NCBI GenBank assembly: GCA_019614645.1
Contig: JABWDB010000015.1
Coordinates: forward strand, 3,472,001-3,536,000
DNA length: 64,000 bases
From: Stratiolaelaps scimitus
Lineage: Eukaryota; Arthropoda; Arachnida; Mesostigmata; Laelapidae
Reading direction: 5' to 3'
Shown here: positions 26,701 through 39,400 of the stretch, in pieces
Position numbering within the stretch: the first letter of the stretch is position 1
Layout: every line of letters starts with the position of its first letter
Position numbers and translations under genes: made by a program
The notes under the pieces: generated by a model
Told to the model about the DNA's origin: nothing
The model's database searches: none
Seen by the model: the letters and a program-made list of their open reading frames with translations, nothing else

Positions 26701-29700
26701 CGGTGGCTAGTGCCGGGCGCGCGGCCGGCGCCATTGAACGGTTGTAACGTTAGCGTCGACTGACGGGTTTAGCGTTCTTGTTCGTCTGTTAAATTCGAGT
26801 TAGAACGAAAGTTGGCAGACGATCTTGCGCTCCGACAACCGCGCGAATTTGCGCACTCCGTGGTTAGAAGGATGGTGGATAACTTGTAACAGTAGGGCAC
26901 GCACGAAGATTTGAAGAAACGGCACCTACATATGCGTGGAAACGTGCATGGGTCTGTCGATTGGACGATAAGCAGTGAAAGTGCTGCGGAGACGTAGATG
27001 GCTGAGTGTATGCAGAGTTCATTTTCACCGATGTCATTGCTCGGAGTCGTCCTTCTCTTCAGATCAGAGGTAATTAGGAACGCAAACAGCGCAGGTCTAG
27101 CATAGCACCATAGAGCGAGGCCATCGTCTGCTGTATGGCTGTTCACATTGATTCGAGCCGGTATGATATTGGCAGTACAATGGGCACTTTTGGCTAAATT
27201 ACATCGATTTGCGCATAGAGGATTTGTGCCTTAGAAAGGATGTTGTCCCATTGAAAGGTGAGCTGTACGTGTTAATCACGTACACTTCACAAGCTGACAA
27301 CAGTATAACTGCACTTTACGTACGACGCTTTCGAGAACGACTACCTCAGTGAAATGTCGTCAGAGGACCCAGTCAAGCGTGCCTTCATCGGCCGAAATCA
27401 GTACCCCAGAACGAATATCGACTGTAGCTTTTTTTTTTTTTTTAAATGTCCTACGAATGCACCACGCCACCGGGCTCGGCCTGACTATAGGCCTACGTGC
27501 GACTCTCCCCTCGATATCTCTCATTTCGGTGGTCAAAGGCCTTCGTCCGTAGGCCTTTGACTAAGATAGCTGAATCGCGCTGACCTCGGGTGATTTTCTC
27601 TGGCGGGGCAGCACGCACGCCTTCTGTTTGGGCAAGAGGTTTCGTATTTGGCCTGATCCAGGGAGCCCTCTTCTCCAGATTTTTCCAATGAGCGGCTGTG
27701 TCCAGCGTTGCGTTTGCCGTATGCCGCAGGCTGTGCCGTCGCTGCTTCTGCTGATGCTGCTGTTGAGTGTTAGCGCACCCGTCAGTACTGGCAGCAAGCG
27801 AGATTTCGACATCGTTCTCTTAACATGCGTCCCCCCACCGACCCCCTCTTGCCATCTCGGAGCGTCGCTATGCCATGACACTGCTCGCATAGCCAATTTT
27901 TCAAATCAGCCTCAAGTGTCTAGTAGCTTCTTGTCAGACGATTCGCAGCGTCCATTCCGCCGCTGAAACCGCTGAACATGCATGAACGCTTTGCGTTGGC
28001 TAGAACTCGTGGCAGGTGGAAGATCTGAGTGAAACAGATGTTGTCCATAGGACCCCGGAGACCATCGCCGCAGTCGCCCCCGACGTCCCACTCTTGGGAG
28101 CACAGTAGAGCAGTCGAATTGTGCTAGTTAGTTGACAACTTGATTAGGCCACGAAGCCCATGGGGGTATGCGGTAACGGCAGGTTGAACAAGCGGAGCGT
28201 GAACGATTTCGGTGACAATGCGAAGGCCAGCTTAGAGGCAGGGATCGTATTTGAGTTCCGAGGTCATCGATCTCAGCTTCTTTGGCCGTAGGTAAACATG
28301 ATTATTGATGGCCGGCCAGTCGGGCGCCGCTGAGAGACTATGAGATATAGCGAAGCCACCTCCGAGTTGGCACCTTCGGGTTTGAGCTCTCGAATGTGAC
28401 CCCCATTTCAACTCCTCAATGAGGTGAAACTTATCGTCGTAGCCGTCGTTGTAGTAGAATTTCGATATTAGCAGTTTATTACCATCGCCCACACGACTTT
28501 GAACTTCGAACAGAGGAACGGAACCACAGCCACACCTAAGCACTCCTAATAATGGAACATATTTTGGCGACCAGGAAGTCGTATTGTAAAATTTCGTGAC
28601 CTTTGGAGACAAGGAAGGTCATATTAGTCACTGCCATCTTTCAGACTGGTTATGCCTGCGCGCTTCATACCAAGCGAAGAATGATTTCGGCATCAAGGAT
28701 GTCACACCCACGGCACACCGTCCGCGTTTGCTTGCTAGAGTTTTGGAGCGAGCTGGCCGTCTCCTAAGGCTCCATCATGGGCACAGTTAAGAAGAGATCA
28801 ATTAGATATAAAAATTAGTAATTTATTAGCTAAATAAATGAGCGATATATATTATCCTGCGCTAGCGAGAGACGCATCTACGCAGCCACAGGGCTAAGGG
28901 GCGTTCTGTAAGTCGTCACTCTCTGCTGATTACCTCACGCGGTACATCTCAGCGTTCGCTGGATGCAGGTGGCACAACTTGAAATAAAGAGCATCAGCTG
29001 CACATTGATACGTTATTGATTCGGCGGTTGAACCCCGCAGTAACTTCAGACTGAGCGAGTCCGCACTGACCTCAGACTGGTACAAATAACGGACGACAGG
29101 AAGCGAAGCGAGCTCTGAGAACGAGACCCTTGAAACACAGATGGAAATTTCGACTCTAAGCCATTTCATTGAGCGACACGCATGCAGGAGGTTTTTCATC
29201 GTTCAGATACAGTTTCTAATTCATGGCTCGACTTGTATCACTCATTAGATACGGATGCCTGTGAAGTGCTGCTCATCGTAAGTCAACAAACTTCATGTGG
29301 CGAACTCTCGAAAACAGCTATTTCATATAACCACCGTGGTTCATTTAGTTTCGTAGGGTGACAAGCCTTTACGAAGGGAGATTGCTGGTGAGCTTTTTCG
29401 GCTGGGAATAAAAAAGCATTTGGTGGTTTGCCGTCCTCGCTAGTGAGTGACAAGCGGGTAGTACTATCTTTTTGAGAGCTGTATCCTTAGCAATGCTGGG
29501 GCCAGATGACCTGCAAATTTCGTGGAAAGACCCATCTGTCCCCTTACCTTGATGCGACCAGATGCAAACACCCACACGCCCCAAGGTCTTATGTACGTCG
29601 CCAGAGCCTCTGTCTGTCCTATGATGCAAGCGGTCTGACGCTTGCCTACGTGTGCCGATCCACTGCTGTATATCCGGCGGGGTTCGGGGGGCAGCGACCG

Positions 29701-30656
29701 ATTTTGTTCAGGGGTGACGGTTTTTCCTGGTATCCCACTGATTCCTGGTAAGGTTCGACGTTATTATCATGAACAGGTCGCCTTGAAAGGACCGCTTGCG
29801 TGTGCTTGGAAATCGCCTCCCGTTTGAGGAACTCCTCCGGAAAAGATCCAGGAGAGCGCAAGGCAGACAAACCTTAGGTTTGTCTGCACCCAAGGTTCGA
29901 CTAAAAGGCTCTCGCCTGTAAGAAAGGCTTTAGTAGAGAACGCAAGACTCGTTCCAAGCGAACAGCGTTCCCTACGTCTGTTTGCAGTTCTTACAAATGC
30001 ATAGCGCGCGCAGCAAATGCGGCCAACCACGCTGAACAACGGACCTCGCCCTGTTGTTTCTTTGTGGATGACTCATATCCCACTGTTGGCTGTAACCTCG
30101 AAAACTACCAGTTACACTCGCGCAGCAGTATCAGCCGAAGCAGCGGCTGTGTCGAGGAGTATTTGTTCATCAATTTTTTTCCTCTTCTCAAATGCTAATC
30201 GAAATTCAAAAACATGTTTCCTCAGGACTACATCTTCTCACGGGGAAATCACTCTAACATGAAACTGCCCGTGGTACAGGACGTCTGTATTTTCCTCGTC
30301 CCGACGAATTCTGTCAATGGCCACCTGTAATGTGCTGTTGCTTATCAATGCGCACCTTATTTTGTTGGCATATCGCCGTGCATCGCTAAAAATTGTTGTC
30401 GGGATCTTGCTTGCTTTCAACGTTTCAACCCGTTGATAAAGCATCTTCGGGAAACGACTAAGCCGTCTTTGCCGAAATCGAACGACGACATTCGCATCCG
30501 TTGATGGGTCTGACAAACCATCAGCGTTGCGGGGACCCAGGGGGAGACAGCTGTAATAAGATAGGCTGAATTACTTTTCAGCTTACAGACGATCCCGATG
30601 TCGTTTTCTGATTTCAGTGACTTGTTCATGCGTTGGCTGTACAATAATTCTTGTGT

Positions 30657-30693
<37 letters not shown>

Positions 30694-33450
30694 CGTTCGA
30701 CGAAGTTGTAGCTGAACGCATGAGATGCAGTAAGATGAACACATCTGCTCTGATTCAGCACCGGAATGTCTCAACCAAAATCCAGCCCACACGCTAAATG
30801 TGCAATAGAGCAATTGCCCTTTTAATGGTGCCGACGTGCGAACGATCCCAACCCGTCGCCACACCATTGAAGCCCTCAATCATTCATTCCACAAACCGTC
30901 GGGTGCAGCATGTATCTATAACTGTATCACCCACTGGACGAACCTGCGTATTACAATCGGTGAACTGGTAGTGATCTATCTCCCGGGGGGAGCTAAGGGC
31001 ACAGTGATTGTGTCAGCAGCAGGCTGCTGTGTCCGTTTGACACCTAACAATTTTATTATATCATATAGTCAATTGTACAGTAGTCACGTCGTATAGAAAT
31101 ATATTGGGTTTTGTCTTTAGCAACATCAAATGATTCACTTCACGCGCCGCGACGTCTCGCCACCGGCCGATCTTCGCGCAGTTGAGGCACTTGTGGTCGT
31201 GGCATCGCTCTCGTAGCATAAACACTTCATAAGCATGTTCCCGAACGGACCCCTCGTAAAGAGGATGTCAGAGACCCTCTAACAGCCAATGCTCTGTTGG
31301 CAGTTGGCTGTCTCTGCAGAATTGCTGTGATGTTAGCAAACGAACGACAGTGTTATGAGCGAGTCGAGATGTCGAGGTGCTTGCTGAGGTTGTTGTATTC
31401 TCTCTTCGATTCTCGCAGGGGCTGCACTGATACCGTTGGTCGTCGTCTTCCACGAGCCTCTCCATAGTGGCTCACCCGGAAACCACCGCTAATCACCTTG
31501 ACCTTTGACACTGCCTCCTGATGCTTTCATGTTAAATAGGTAGATCGATGTCAGATAAATCCCGGAGTTTCCATTTGAGTTAGGATACTCAGAGAACTCG
31601 GCTGGATGTCTATGCGGTATTGTCACAGCTCGCCGAGAGGAGGGATATTTTTGCGCTGACGCGGCGGGATGCATCCGCCGGCGCAAGCGCTCGACGAGTG
31701 GACGACCTGTTGGCCGGCGGGGAAGACCGTCTGGCGGTCAACGGGGGCGAGGCCGACTCGTAAGGCCCGGCCGAATCTGGCCTGAAGCCTTCGCCCAGCC
31801 GGGAAAGGTCCTTAGTCCCATATGTCAGCTTATCGGTCTCCCTGTACGTTCATATGTGCGAGAATGTTAGTTGAGTCATGGATCCTCCGCCGCCGCCAGC
31901 TGCTAGCAGCAGCCAACCGTAGACCTGCGGCTCCGCAGTAGGTCGCAGACATACTTCCACGGACAGCGAAAGAAATGGCGAGCTCATGTTGAATAGGTCG
32001 GGGGAAATGGGGAGTGGGGTAGAAATGGTAAGGAGAAACAGCGCAATTCGGGACGAATTGCACCCAATGGCTTGTAACGGGAACTTGCCCAGTAAACACG
32101 AGTTTTGTATAGCCATCGGGGAGAAACGTTCGTCCCAAACAACGATCAAGGCGTGTTCGTTGCGGGCCGACGATCACTACTGCTGCTCGCATAAGGGGAA
32201 GCCTCGCTGAGACCTCATGGGACAGCTGGTATTCGCGACAGTTTTATATAACGCTTTCGGCACGTGGCATCTGCCACGGTAGGACAGAATAGAGAATTGA
32301 TGTGTTCAATAAGCAGCGTTCTTATCTCATAACTATCATCTCTCAAAGTGACGAAACGTGCAAGTGTTCAAAATCAATGACATGCACACATCTTGCAGCT
32401 GCTTTGTCCTCTCTGCTGAGGTCCCGGGAGATAATGAAAAGCTTGCGGCTGGCGGCATGACTACCAGTGGTAGGCCCACTTCTGACAAGCCTATGGGAAG
32501 GTCTAGAGAAGATGTTCATTGCTGCGCTATATATATATATACGCACATCTATATCCATATACGGCTAGAGAGGCTGACATCGTCAGCCAACTCGTCGGCT
32601 ATAAACCCGTCGGTTGGGCATCTCTACATGGCAGCGCTGGGCTCGCTTGATTTGCGTTACGTTATAACCCTGCTTGTTGTGCCGTCTGTGTCCCTGCCTG
32701 GGTGTTCATGTCTTGCGGCAGATGACGGCGTGAGTATACATATATATATATAGTTTGTCCGCAGTTGTCCGCGTGTGCGTTTCTGCACCCGTACCGAACG
32801 ACTATGGCCAAGTGGTGCCGTATGTATTGTCGTTGTTGTCGTTATTCATATCTGTGTGTGAGCGATTGGTATGTCTCTCTCTGTGTGTCTGCGTTTGTCC
32901 TTATGATGTCCTGATCTTGTCTCCTCGCTGGAGAGCGCGGTCCGCGCGCGTTTGCGAAGAGAGAGAGAGAAAGAGGGTTTCGTCCTGAGACGTCGTCGTC
33001 GTTGTCGTCCTCTGTACGTTGGCTGGTTTGTCAGCCCCTCATGTTATCTGTTCTGCGCATCTCGTCCCGTGCTCCACAACCCCGTCCGTCCCTAGTTCGC
33101 GGTCTGCGACGCGGGCCAGAGGCGATGTCCTGTCGGCGCGCTCGGTCCCTACCCCCGGGGACCAGGCTCCATTCGCCCGCCTAAGCGTGAGCATCAACAG
33201 ATGGCAGTCCCTGCCAGTTGTACGTCGCGGCGGATCTTCCCCCGAATGCGACCGCCGCCAAGACCACCGCCACCCCCCGCCGCCGCCCCAACACTCACTA
33301 ACCTTCGCCGTCGTCAAGGCTGCCTGCCTGCCTGCCGGCTGGCGGTTGTTTGCATTACGTTGCTCCGTCTACGACGACCAGACAGACGTGGATAGGTTCC
33401 ATTCGACGCGCACGTGTGCTGGCGCGCTAACGGAGTCATCGTTCTGCCGA

Positions 33451-33481
<31 letters not shown>

Positions 33482-36400
33482 GCCACCGCCGTGGAAGCAG
33501 TTGAAAACGTTCAGTTCGACGTTCGTCGTAGCTGATGTCCGAGTGGCGTAGCTGTGTACGTTCTCGGTGTGATGGAGTACGCAGTAGTGAAGCCACTCGA
33601 CGAGATTCTAACGAATCGCGGCAATGGTGGGGTCGTGGCAGACGGCGGCGGAGTGCGATGGCGGAGATTACAGTGGTGCGGCCGTAGGAGCATCGACAAC
33701 AGCAAGAGTCACAACGACAACAACGACGTGTTAGCAATAACAACAACGAATGAGGACAATGCGCCGATTTATTAGGCGCAACGGGAAGCTTGAAGGCGTA
33801 CGGGTGTAGGTCTCTGACGAGGGTTGCCTTGAAGGGAACCTTTCACGTATGACCTGAATGCATGCCGACTATGACTCAAATGATATGAGCATACTACTAT
33901 TGATGAACGGTATTACTTTGCCTTTATCTATTAATAATTAGTATTGATGTTTATTTTCGTTAAGTTACATATCACTGTGTGGCCGAGTGGCCGCCGAAAC
34001 TCCTCCAGATAGCCAAGAGTTGATTCGGAAGAGGGTGCTCACCCTTCATTGTTCGTCGCAGTCGCAGTAAATTAAACAGAACATTGGAACGACGGTTGTT
34101 GTTATGACGATACAAACCCTATGTCACCGTTCGTATATAATGCCGCCTCCGACCGCGACACAACAATATCTCTTGATTCACGCATCGTGTGTGTGTTGTC
34201 TAACTTGTTCACTGGCAAGGTGCGTGCTGAGATGATTCCAATCGGGCGCTTAGAATCAACATGGGTCGATTCGATCTGGAGCGGATATAGTTCGTCTTTG
34301 CTCCTAGCATATGCGGATGATTAGGATTGCTGTTTTGCATCAATACGATCTACAACAACTATTTGGCGATATCCGTAGCCGAGATCGATGCTAGGTGTCT
34401 CCCCGGTGTGACGCCAACTGATTCGACACGAATTCATTGGCTCATCGCGACCGCCTACGGCTGTTATGTGCCGCTGTCAATAACGAATGCTTACCGCACT
34501 AGAGTAATTCCGTTGTTCGCTTGTGCTGCTGCGGCTGGCTGGCTGGCTGGCCGACGGCACTTTCCATGGTTGCGGTTATGCGTTGTTTATGCACATGCGA
34601 GCCGCACTGGACTTCATTGAATGGACGTCAATCATTTATGGATGATCTTCACGTGTGCCTTACGTGACCCCACTCAAATCGTGTTGCGGCTGGGCGTCGG
34701 GTGCGTGGCACCGTGTCCTTCGTTAGCATGGGCAAAGCGCAGTGACCCTTCCAAACGGGCGAGTAGCGGTCTCCGGCCGCGTTTTCACTGTCTACCGGAT
34801 GATAAATATGAAAATGGAAATAGATTACGAACGAGAGACACAGCGCAGGCGAGTCCCTGCCGTGGGAAAGCTATCGGGATCAGACCGCATTACGGAGGTT
34901 TTTGCCCCGGAGGCTTTTGCTCGGAACATTGGATGCTGGGGTCACCTTGTTGCGCTGTAGTGTATGCTAGTAAAATAGTCAACAACAGCTGACAAGCTCA
35001 TCGGGCAAAAGCCCTATTTCGAGACATAGTACACCGACGCAGTTCGACACGCGCATAGCGTAGAAATACAGGTACACCACCTCCATTCAAAGGGATACGG
35101 CACTTCAGGGAGCTCGAACCAGCATTCTCCGGCTTTTCGCCTGCCAGAGGTTGAGCCGCCCACCGCTCCACGCACGCAAGCAAGCACACACACATATGTA
35201 CCAGTTTATCTGGGGGTGGCCCGATATTAGCCAAAAAAATCAACCTTCCTGCTCGACTTCATTTGCTATGTCTCGTATGTTGTTCTGGTCCCGCGTCGAC
35301 TGTGCACCCGTCTCTATAGTGCACGTTATACATTCGTGTCTGCGAATGATACTTGTGTAAAGGCCACAGACGTTCTCTCAAAGATTTCTAGTCCTCGATT
35401 CGCTGAACACGCAACTTCGATGCCTCTGCCCCTCGTTGCCCGGAGGAAGAACCCTGGTCTGGTTCCGCCAAAGTGGAATTCTCTCCGGCCAAGGCAACAC
35501 CGTTATCGTTCCGCTGAATTTCCAAAAGAGATGGCTTGTGCAGATCTCTTGAATCGCACAAGCCACCTACGCATCGTACCGACACATATTTATACTGTCG
35601 GATAACGTTAAATGTTTATTGTTTGAAAATATTAGACGTTTCTGCTAGGGAACATTGATATTCTTTGTTCTTTTGAAATACAGTAAAGGTGTGACCCCGG
35701 ATAGGTCCTCATAGTAATTAATCTAAAGGTTAAGTGCCTAGAGGCCTTGAGGTCCGATAACGGAATAGCTCAACCAAGGAAGCAACGTTCTTCTGGAAAC
35801 GCCGCGTAATCAACAACGATATTTCTGATACAGGAGCGCATACGGATCAAGGCAGACTTCATTTGTACCTGCGAGTTTGGTACCATTTGTTACTTTTTCG
35901 AATATTTCCGACCAATGGTTAATTACCTTTGCGTAACTATGGTAGTTAACACAGAGAGACGTGCTTCTAGGAGCGTAAATGACATAAATGAACCGCTGGA
36001 TTTCGTCAAGACAGATCGTCGCTGCGTATGTCCAGTGCCATGAGGCGACTACTGCTTGCGTTCCTGTGTCGCGACAGACAATTTATATGTACGTCGTACA
36101 TGAGCAATGACACGGCGTGCTAAACTATCTTTTTTCCGCCCTTACTGCTTAGATCAAGGTGTCGCGCATGGTCGCACATGCCTCACAACTATCCGAGTTA
36201 ATGGTCAATGATTTTTTCCGCAAGAAACTAGTTGAAGCAAAACAGGGACCCCTCAACAAGTATGTTCAGTATGGGAACGCTTGTGCCGCACCGCAATGAG
36301 GTACGCCGTATCTAGTGAAATCATATAAGGCTCAGAAACGAGATCGATCGTTTTGAAAGATGCGGAAGTTCGCAGGATTCTTCCCGAGATTTCCCGTAAT

Positions 36401-39400
36401 CAACGTCAACCCGACGAGAGTTACAGGATAGTCATTAGACAAAACGAAAGCAAGCGAAATGATAACACCCTTAGTGCGTTTGATACAAGTGCTAATTTCG
36501 AGCTCATTGTCGAATGGGCCACGACGATGTGAGAATCTGTCGCGCCACCGACATCATCAATATATATATATATATATATACCATCTGTTATATGACTTTA
36601 TGTGAAGAAGATAAAGTGACACCGTTATCCCGGCTCATGTTCACTCGATTTTGTCAGTTCTGTCAGAGAGCGATAAACGTTTCAATACAATGTTAGCTAA
36701 TGCATTAATAAGCTGATGCGAAGAGTGGACACTCGAATGCCCATTTGCCAGTGTTCGATACTGTCTCTCGTCGGGTCAGAGCGGCTGCAGCGCTTGGAAA
36801 CAAAGCTGCCATCAAAAATAAAAGAGCTGCTGCCATATACACATATCAACGAACGCCTATATCTGCGTGTAGTATTATGCCCTCCGTGTAGCCGCCCTTT
36901 CCTACGTAAGCAATAGCGAGCAAACGGATATGTTTAGCATGTCCCAAATACATGGACGCATTATGCATCAGCCCGTACACGTGCATAACAACGCCGACAA
37001 ACAGCACGGCATTGTACATTAGATACAACAGGAATAAACGCTAGAGAGACTGGTGGGGACACTTGACAGGGTGGCGCCATCCGCCGATGCTCGTCGTATC
37101 GTCATTGTCTTGATTTGTCATTGTCTCTTCTTCACGCTGAGAACGTCTACCAGCGTGTGTAAATTCACGGATATATGAACGTAGAAATCTGTTGTACTTA
37201 GAGGATTTTGACCCGAAATGTTTTCCCCCCGGTGGCAGTTAAGTGTCGAGGTTTCCAAGCACCGAGGCAGTCCGGTTGTTCGGAGCTGTTCCGTAGAACA
37301 ATTTTGAACCGAGACAACTTGAACTATGATTTTTTTCAAGTATATTTCAGAGGTACTCAAGTTTTTGTTATCTAGCTTTCATATTCTCCATGGTGATTTT
37401 GATCGCGTCGGATCGAGAGCGGATCTCGGAGCGGTTGGACGACAATATACTTTTCAGTCTCGTTACCATTCCCGATTTCGTTGTCGATCGAATCGCTGAA
37501 GCGGATCGATGTTAAACATTGTTAAAATTGCAGTTCCGGAAATAAACCGCAAATGTTATGTTGCTGTAATAATGTACACCACCGAGTTTTCCCCTTTCAA
37601 TGCAGGAAGCAACCATACTCACAAATGGGCTCAAATCTGGAGAATATACATGAGCCCATCGATTGATTTCATTGGCCTCCATCCAGTTCTTCTCTTATTG
37701 CAGCCGTGCAGTGAGGTTCCGCGTCGACATCGAGAAGCCACTACTCTGGGTGCTTTCACTTCTCGTGCCATTTCATCCATGAGAGTTTCGAGGAACTCGG
37801 GGATATTGTCGGGTTGCATTGATGTTCTCGTTTTTACGCGGCAACCTAAGGTAACGGATGCTGTTAACGTCCATAGCCGGGTTTAATCGTCACTTTGGTG
37901 CCAAATCTATTCGGCACTACCATTGGGGATGGGGTATCGTTCGTTCGAAGCTATCTCGCTGCCTGGTCTCACTCAGGACTCACCCAGGACTCGCTCGCTG
38001 ATTGCAACATTCGCGTGCATTACCCGAGCTTTTTGTTTGTTGCTGACAGTCCTGTGGCCTGTGTAATCTTGTAGGCTGCATCGAGAATCTGCCACAAGTG
38101 TTTCCCTCCGATCCGTGGCTAATCCATGGGGGACCGATTTTGCACTCGTCCCCATCACTTGCCACGTTCTCAATATGGCTTCGTAACATGTGGTGCACAG
38201 AATTGCCCTCCTCGAACAATCCGCTCACCCCTGAATCGATTACGCAGGTGGTAAACGTCTGGGCGGATGAAGGCTCCCGTGTCCATCATATACACCAATT
38301 TTCGATAGGAGGTTTCATGTGGGCTAGTTTCTTCAACAGGACAATAAGTGATCACGGAACGCTGATTTGCAGCACTAAACAATACAATTTTCTCTTGCGT
38401 ATTCATGATTTTAACGTCAGGTTCGAACGTGTTCAAAGTAGTAGATTTCGGTGGACGAAAGAGCTCCAAACAATCAAATATCATGTGATAGCCCTGGCAA
38501 GAGGGCGATACCCTATCGACGCTCCGTGTATCGCCGAGAAGGACACAATACGCCAGCCTCTACGTTGTATTCGCGAGTTTTTACTCATATCGTGTAATAT
38601 ATATATATATGTGTCTGTGTGGCCTTAACATTGGCATACGCTCTGGCTACGCGGATCAGTTAGATACGCAGGTCTCTACGGCTCTTACACAAAACGACGC
38701 TCTGCTGTGGTCTTATCTAGTGGTCTTATTGCTGCATTCTGCTCAATCGCCACCCGTGTGCCACTGTGTGTGTTTGTTGAGCACGTTAGCTTCACTGGTC
38801 TTGCTCAGCGGTTGGGTGGATTCATGTACACCAAAGCTATCGCCATTCGACACTTGAAGCACAGGTCCAGTATCGAGCAAGCCAGCAGCGCACATCCTCG
38901 AGGCAGCCTGTGCTGCTGTTGTAGTCTGCTGGCGGGATCTGTGCAAGCACGACCGGTGTCGCCGCAGTCAGAGGGGCTCACGGATCGAGAGAAGCAAGGG
39001 GAGACCGGCTGTCCCAGCCGGACCAAGCACCATAGCAACCAGCAGCGCTGTCGAGCGACAGACGCGAACAATTAAATGGACTAGGGGCTTCCCTCCCTTC
39101 ATCCCCTGCTGGAGCCCTGTCAACGTTGTTACACTGTCGTTCTTCCGTGTGCTCCACGTGCAATCACTCTCTATCTATTTGGTGAAGAGGAAAGAGACGG
39201 CGGTCTCAGTTTCCCCGCCGTTTCTCTCGAAGGTCAGCTGCCCTCGTTGTCGATGCGTGGCTCAGAAGAAGCCAAGCTGGCTGGCAAACAGGCATCGCAT
39301 GCAGGCTCATGCAAAACCCTCGGACAGAACGCTTTAGGTAGAGGAATTGTGCTGACTTTGATGCCAGTGATTAAAACTGCTCTGAGGGCTACTCCGTCAT

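Noticed and set aside
34121..34324. LLLAYADD at the end of a short frame, resembling the reverse-transcriptase YADD motif
   Set aside because: No other reverse-transcriptase motif is near and the frame stops at once; probably chance.
37973..38628. 176-codon plus-strand frame and opposing 104-codon frame next to the mariner relic
   Set aside because: No known domain or transposase motif could be found; it does not extend the mariner alignment.
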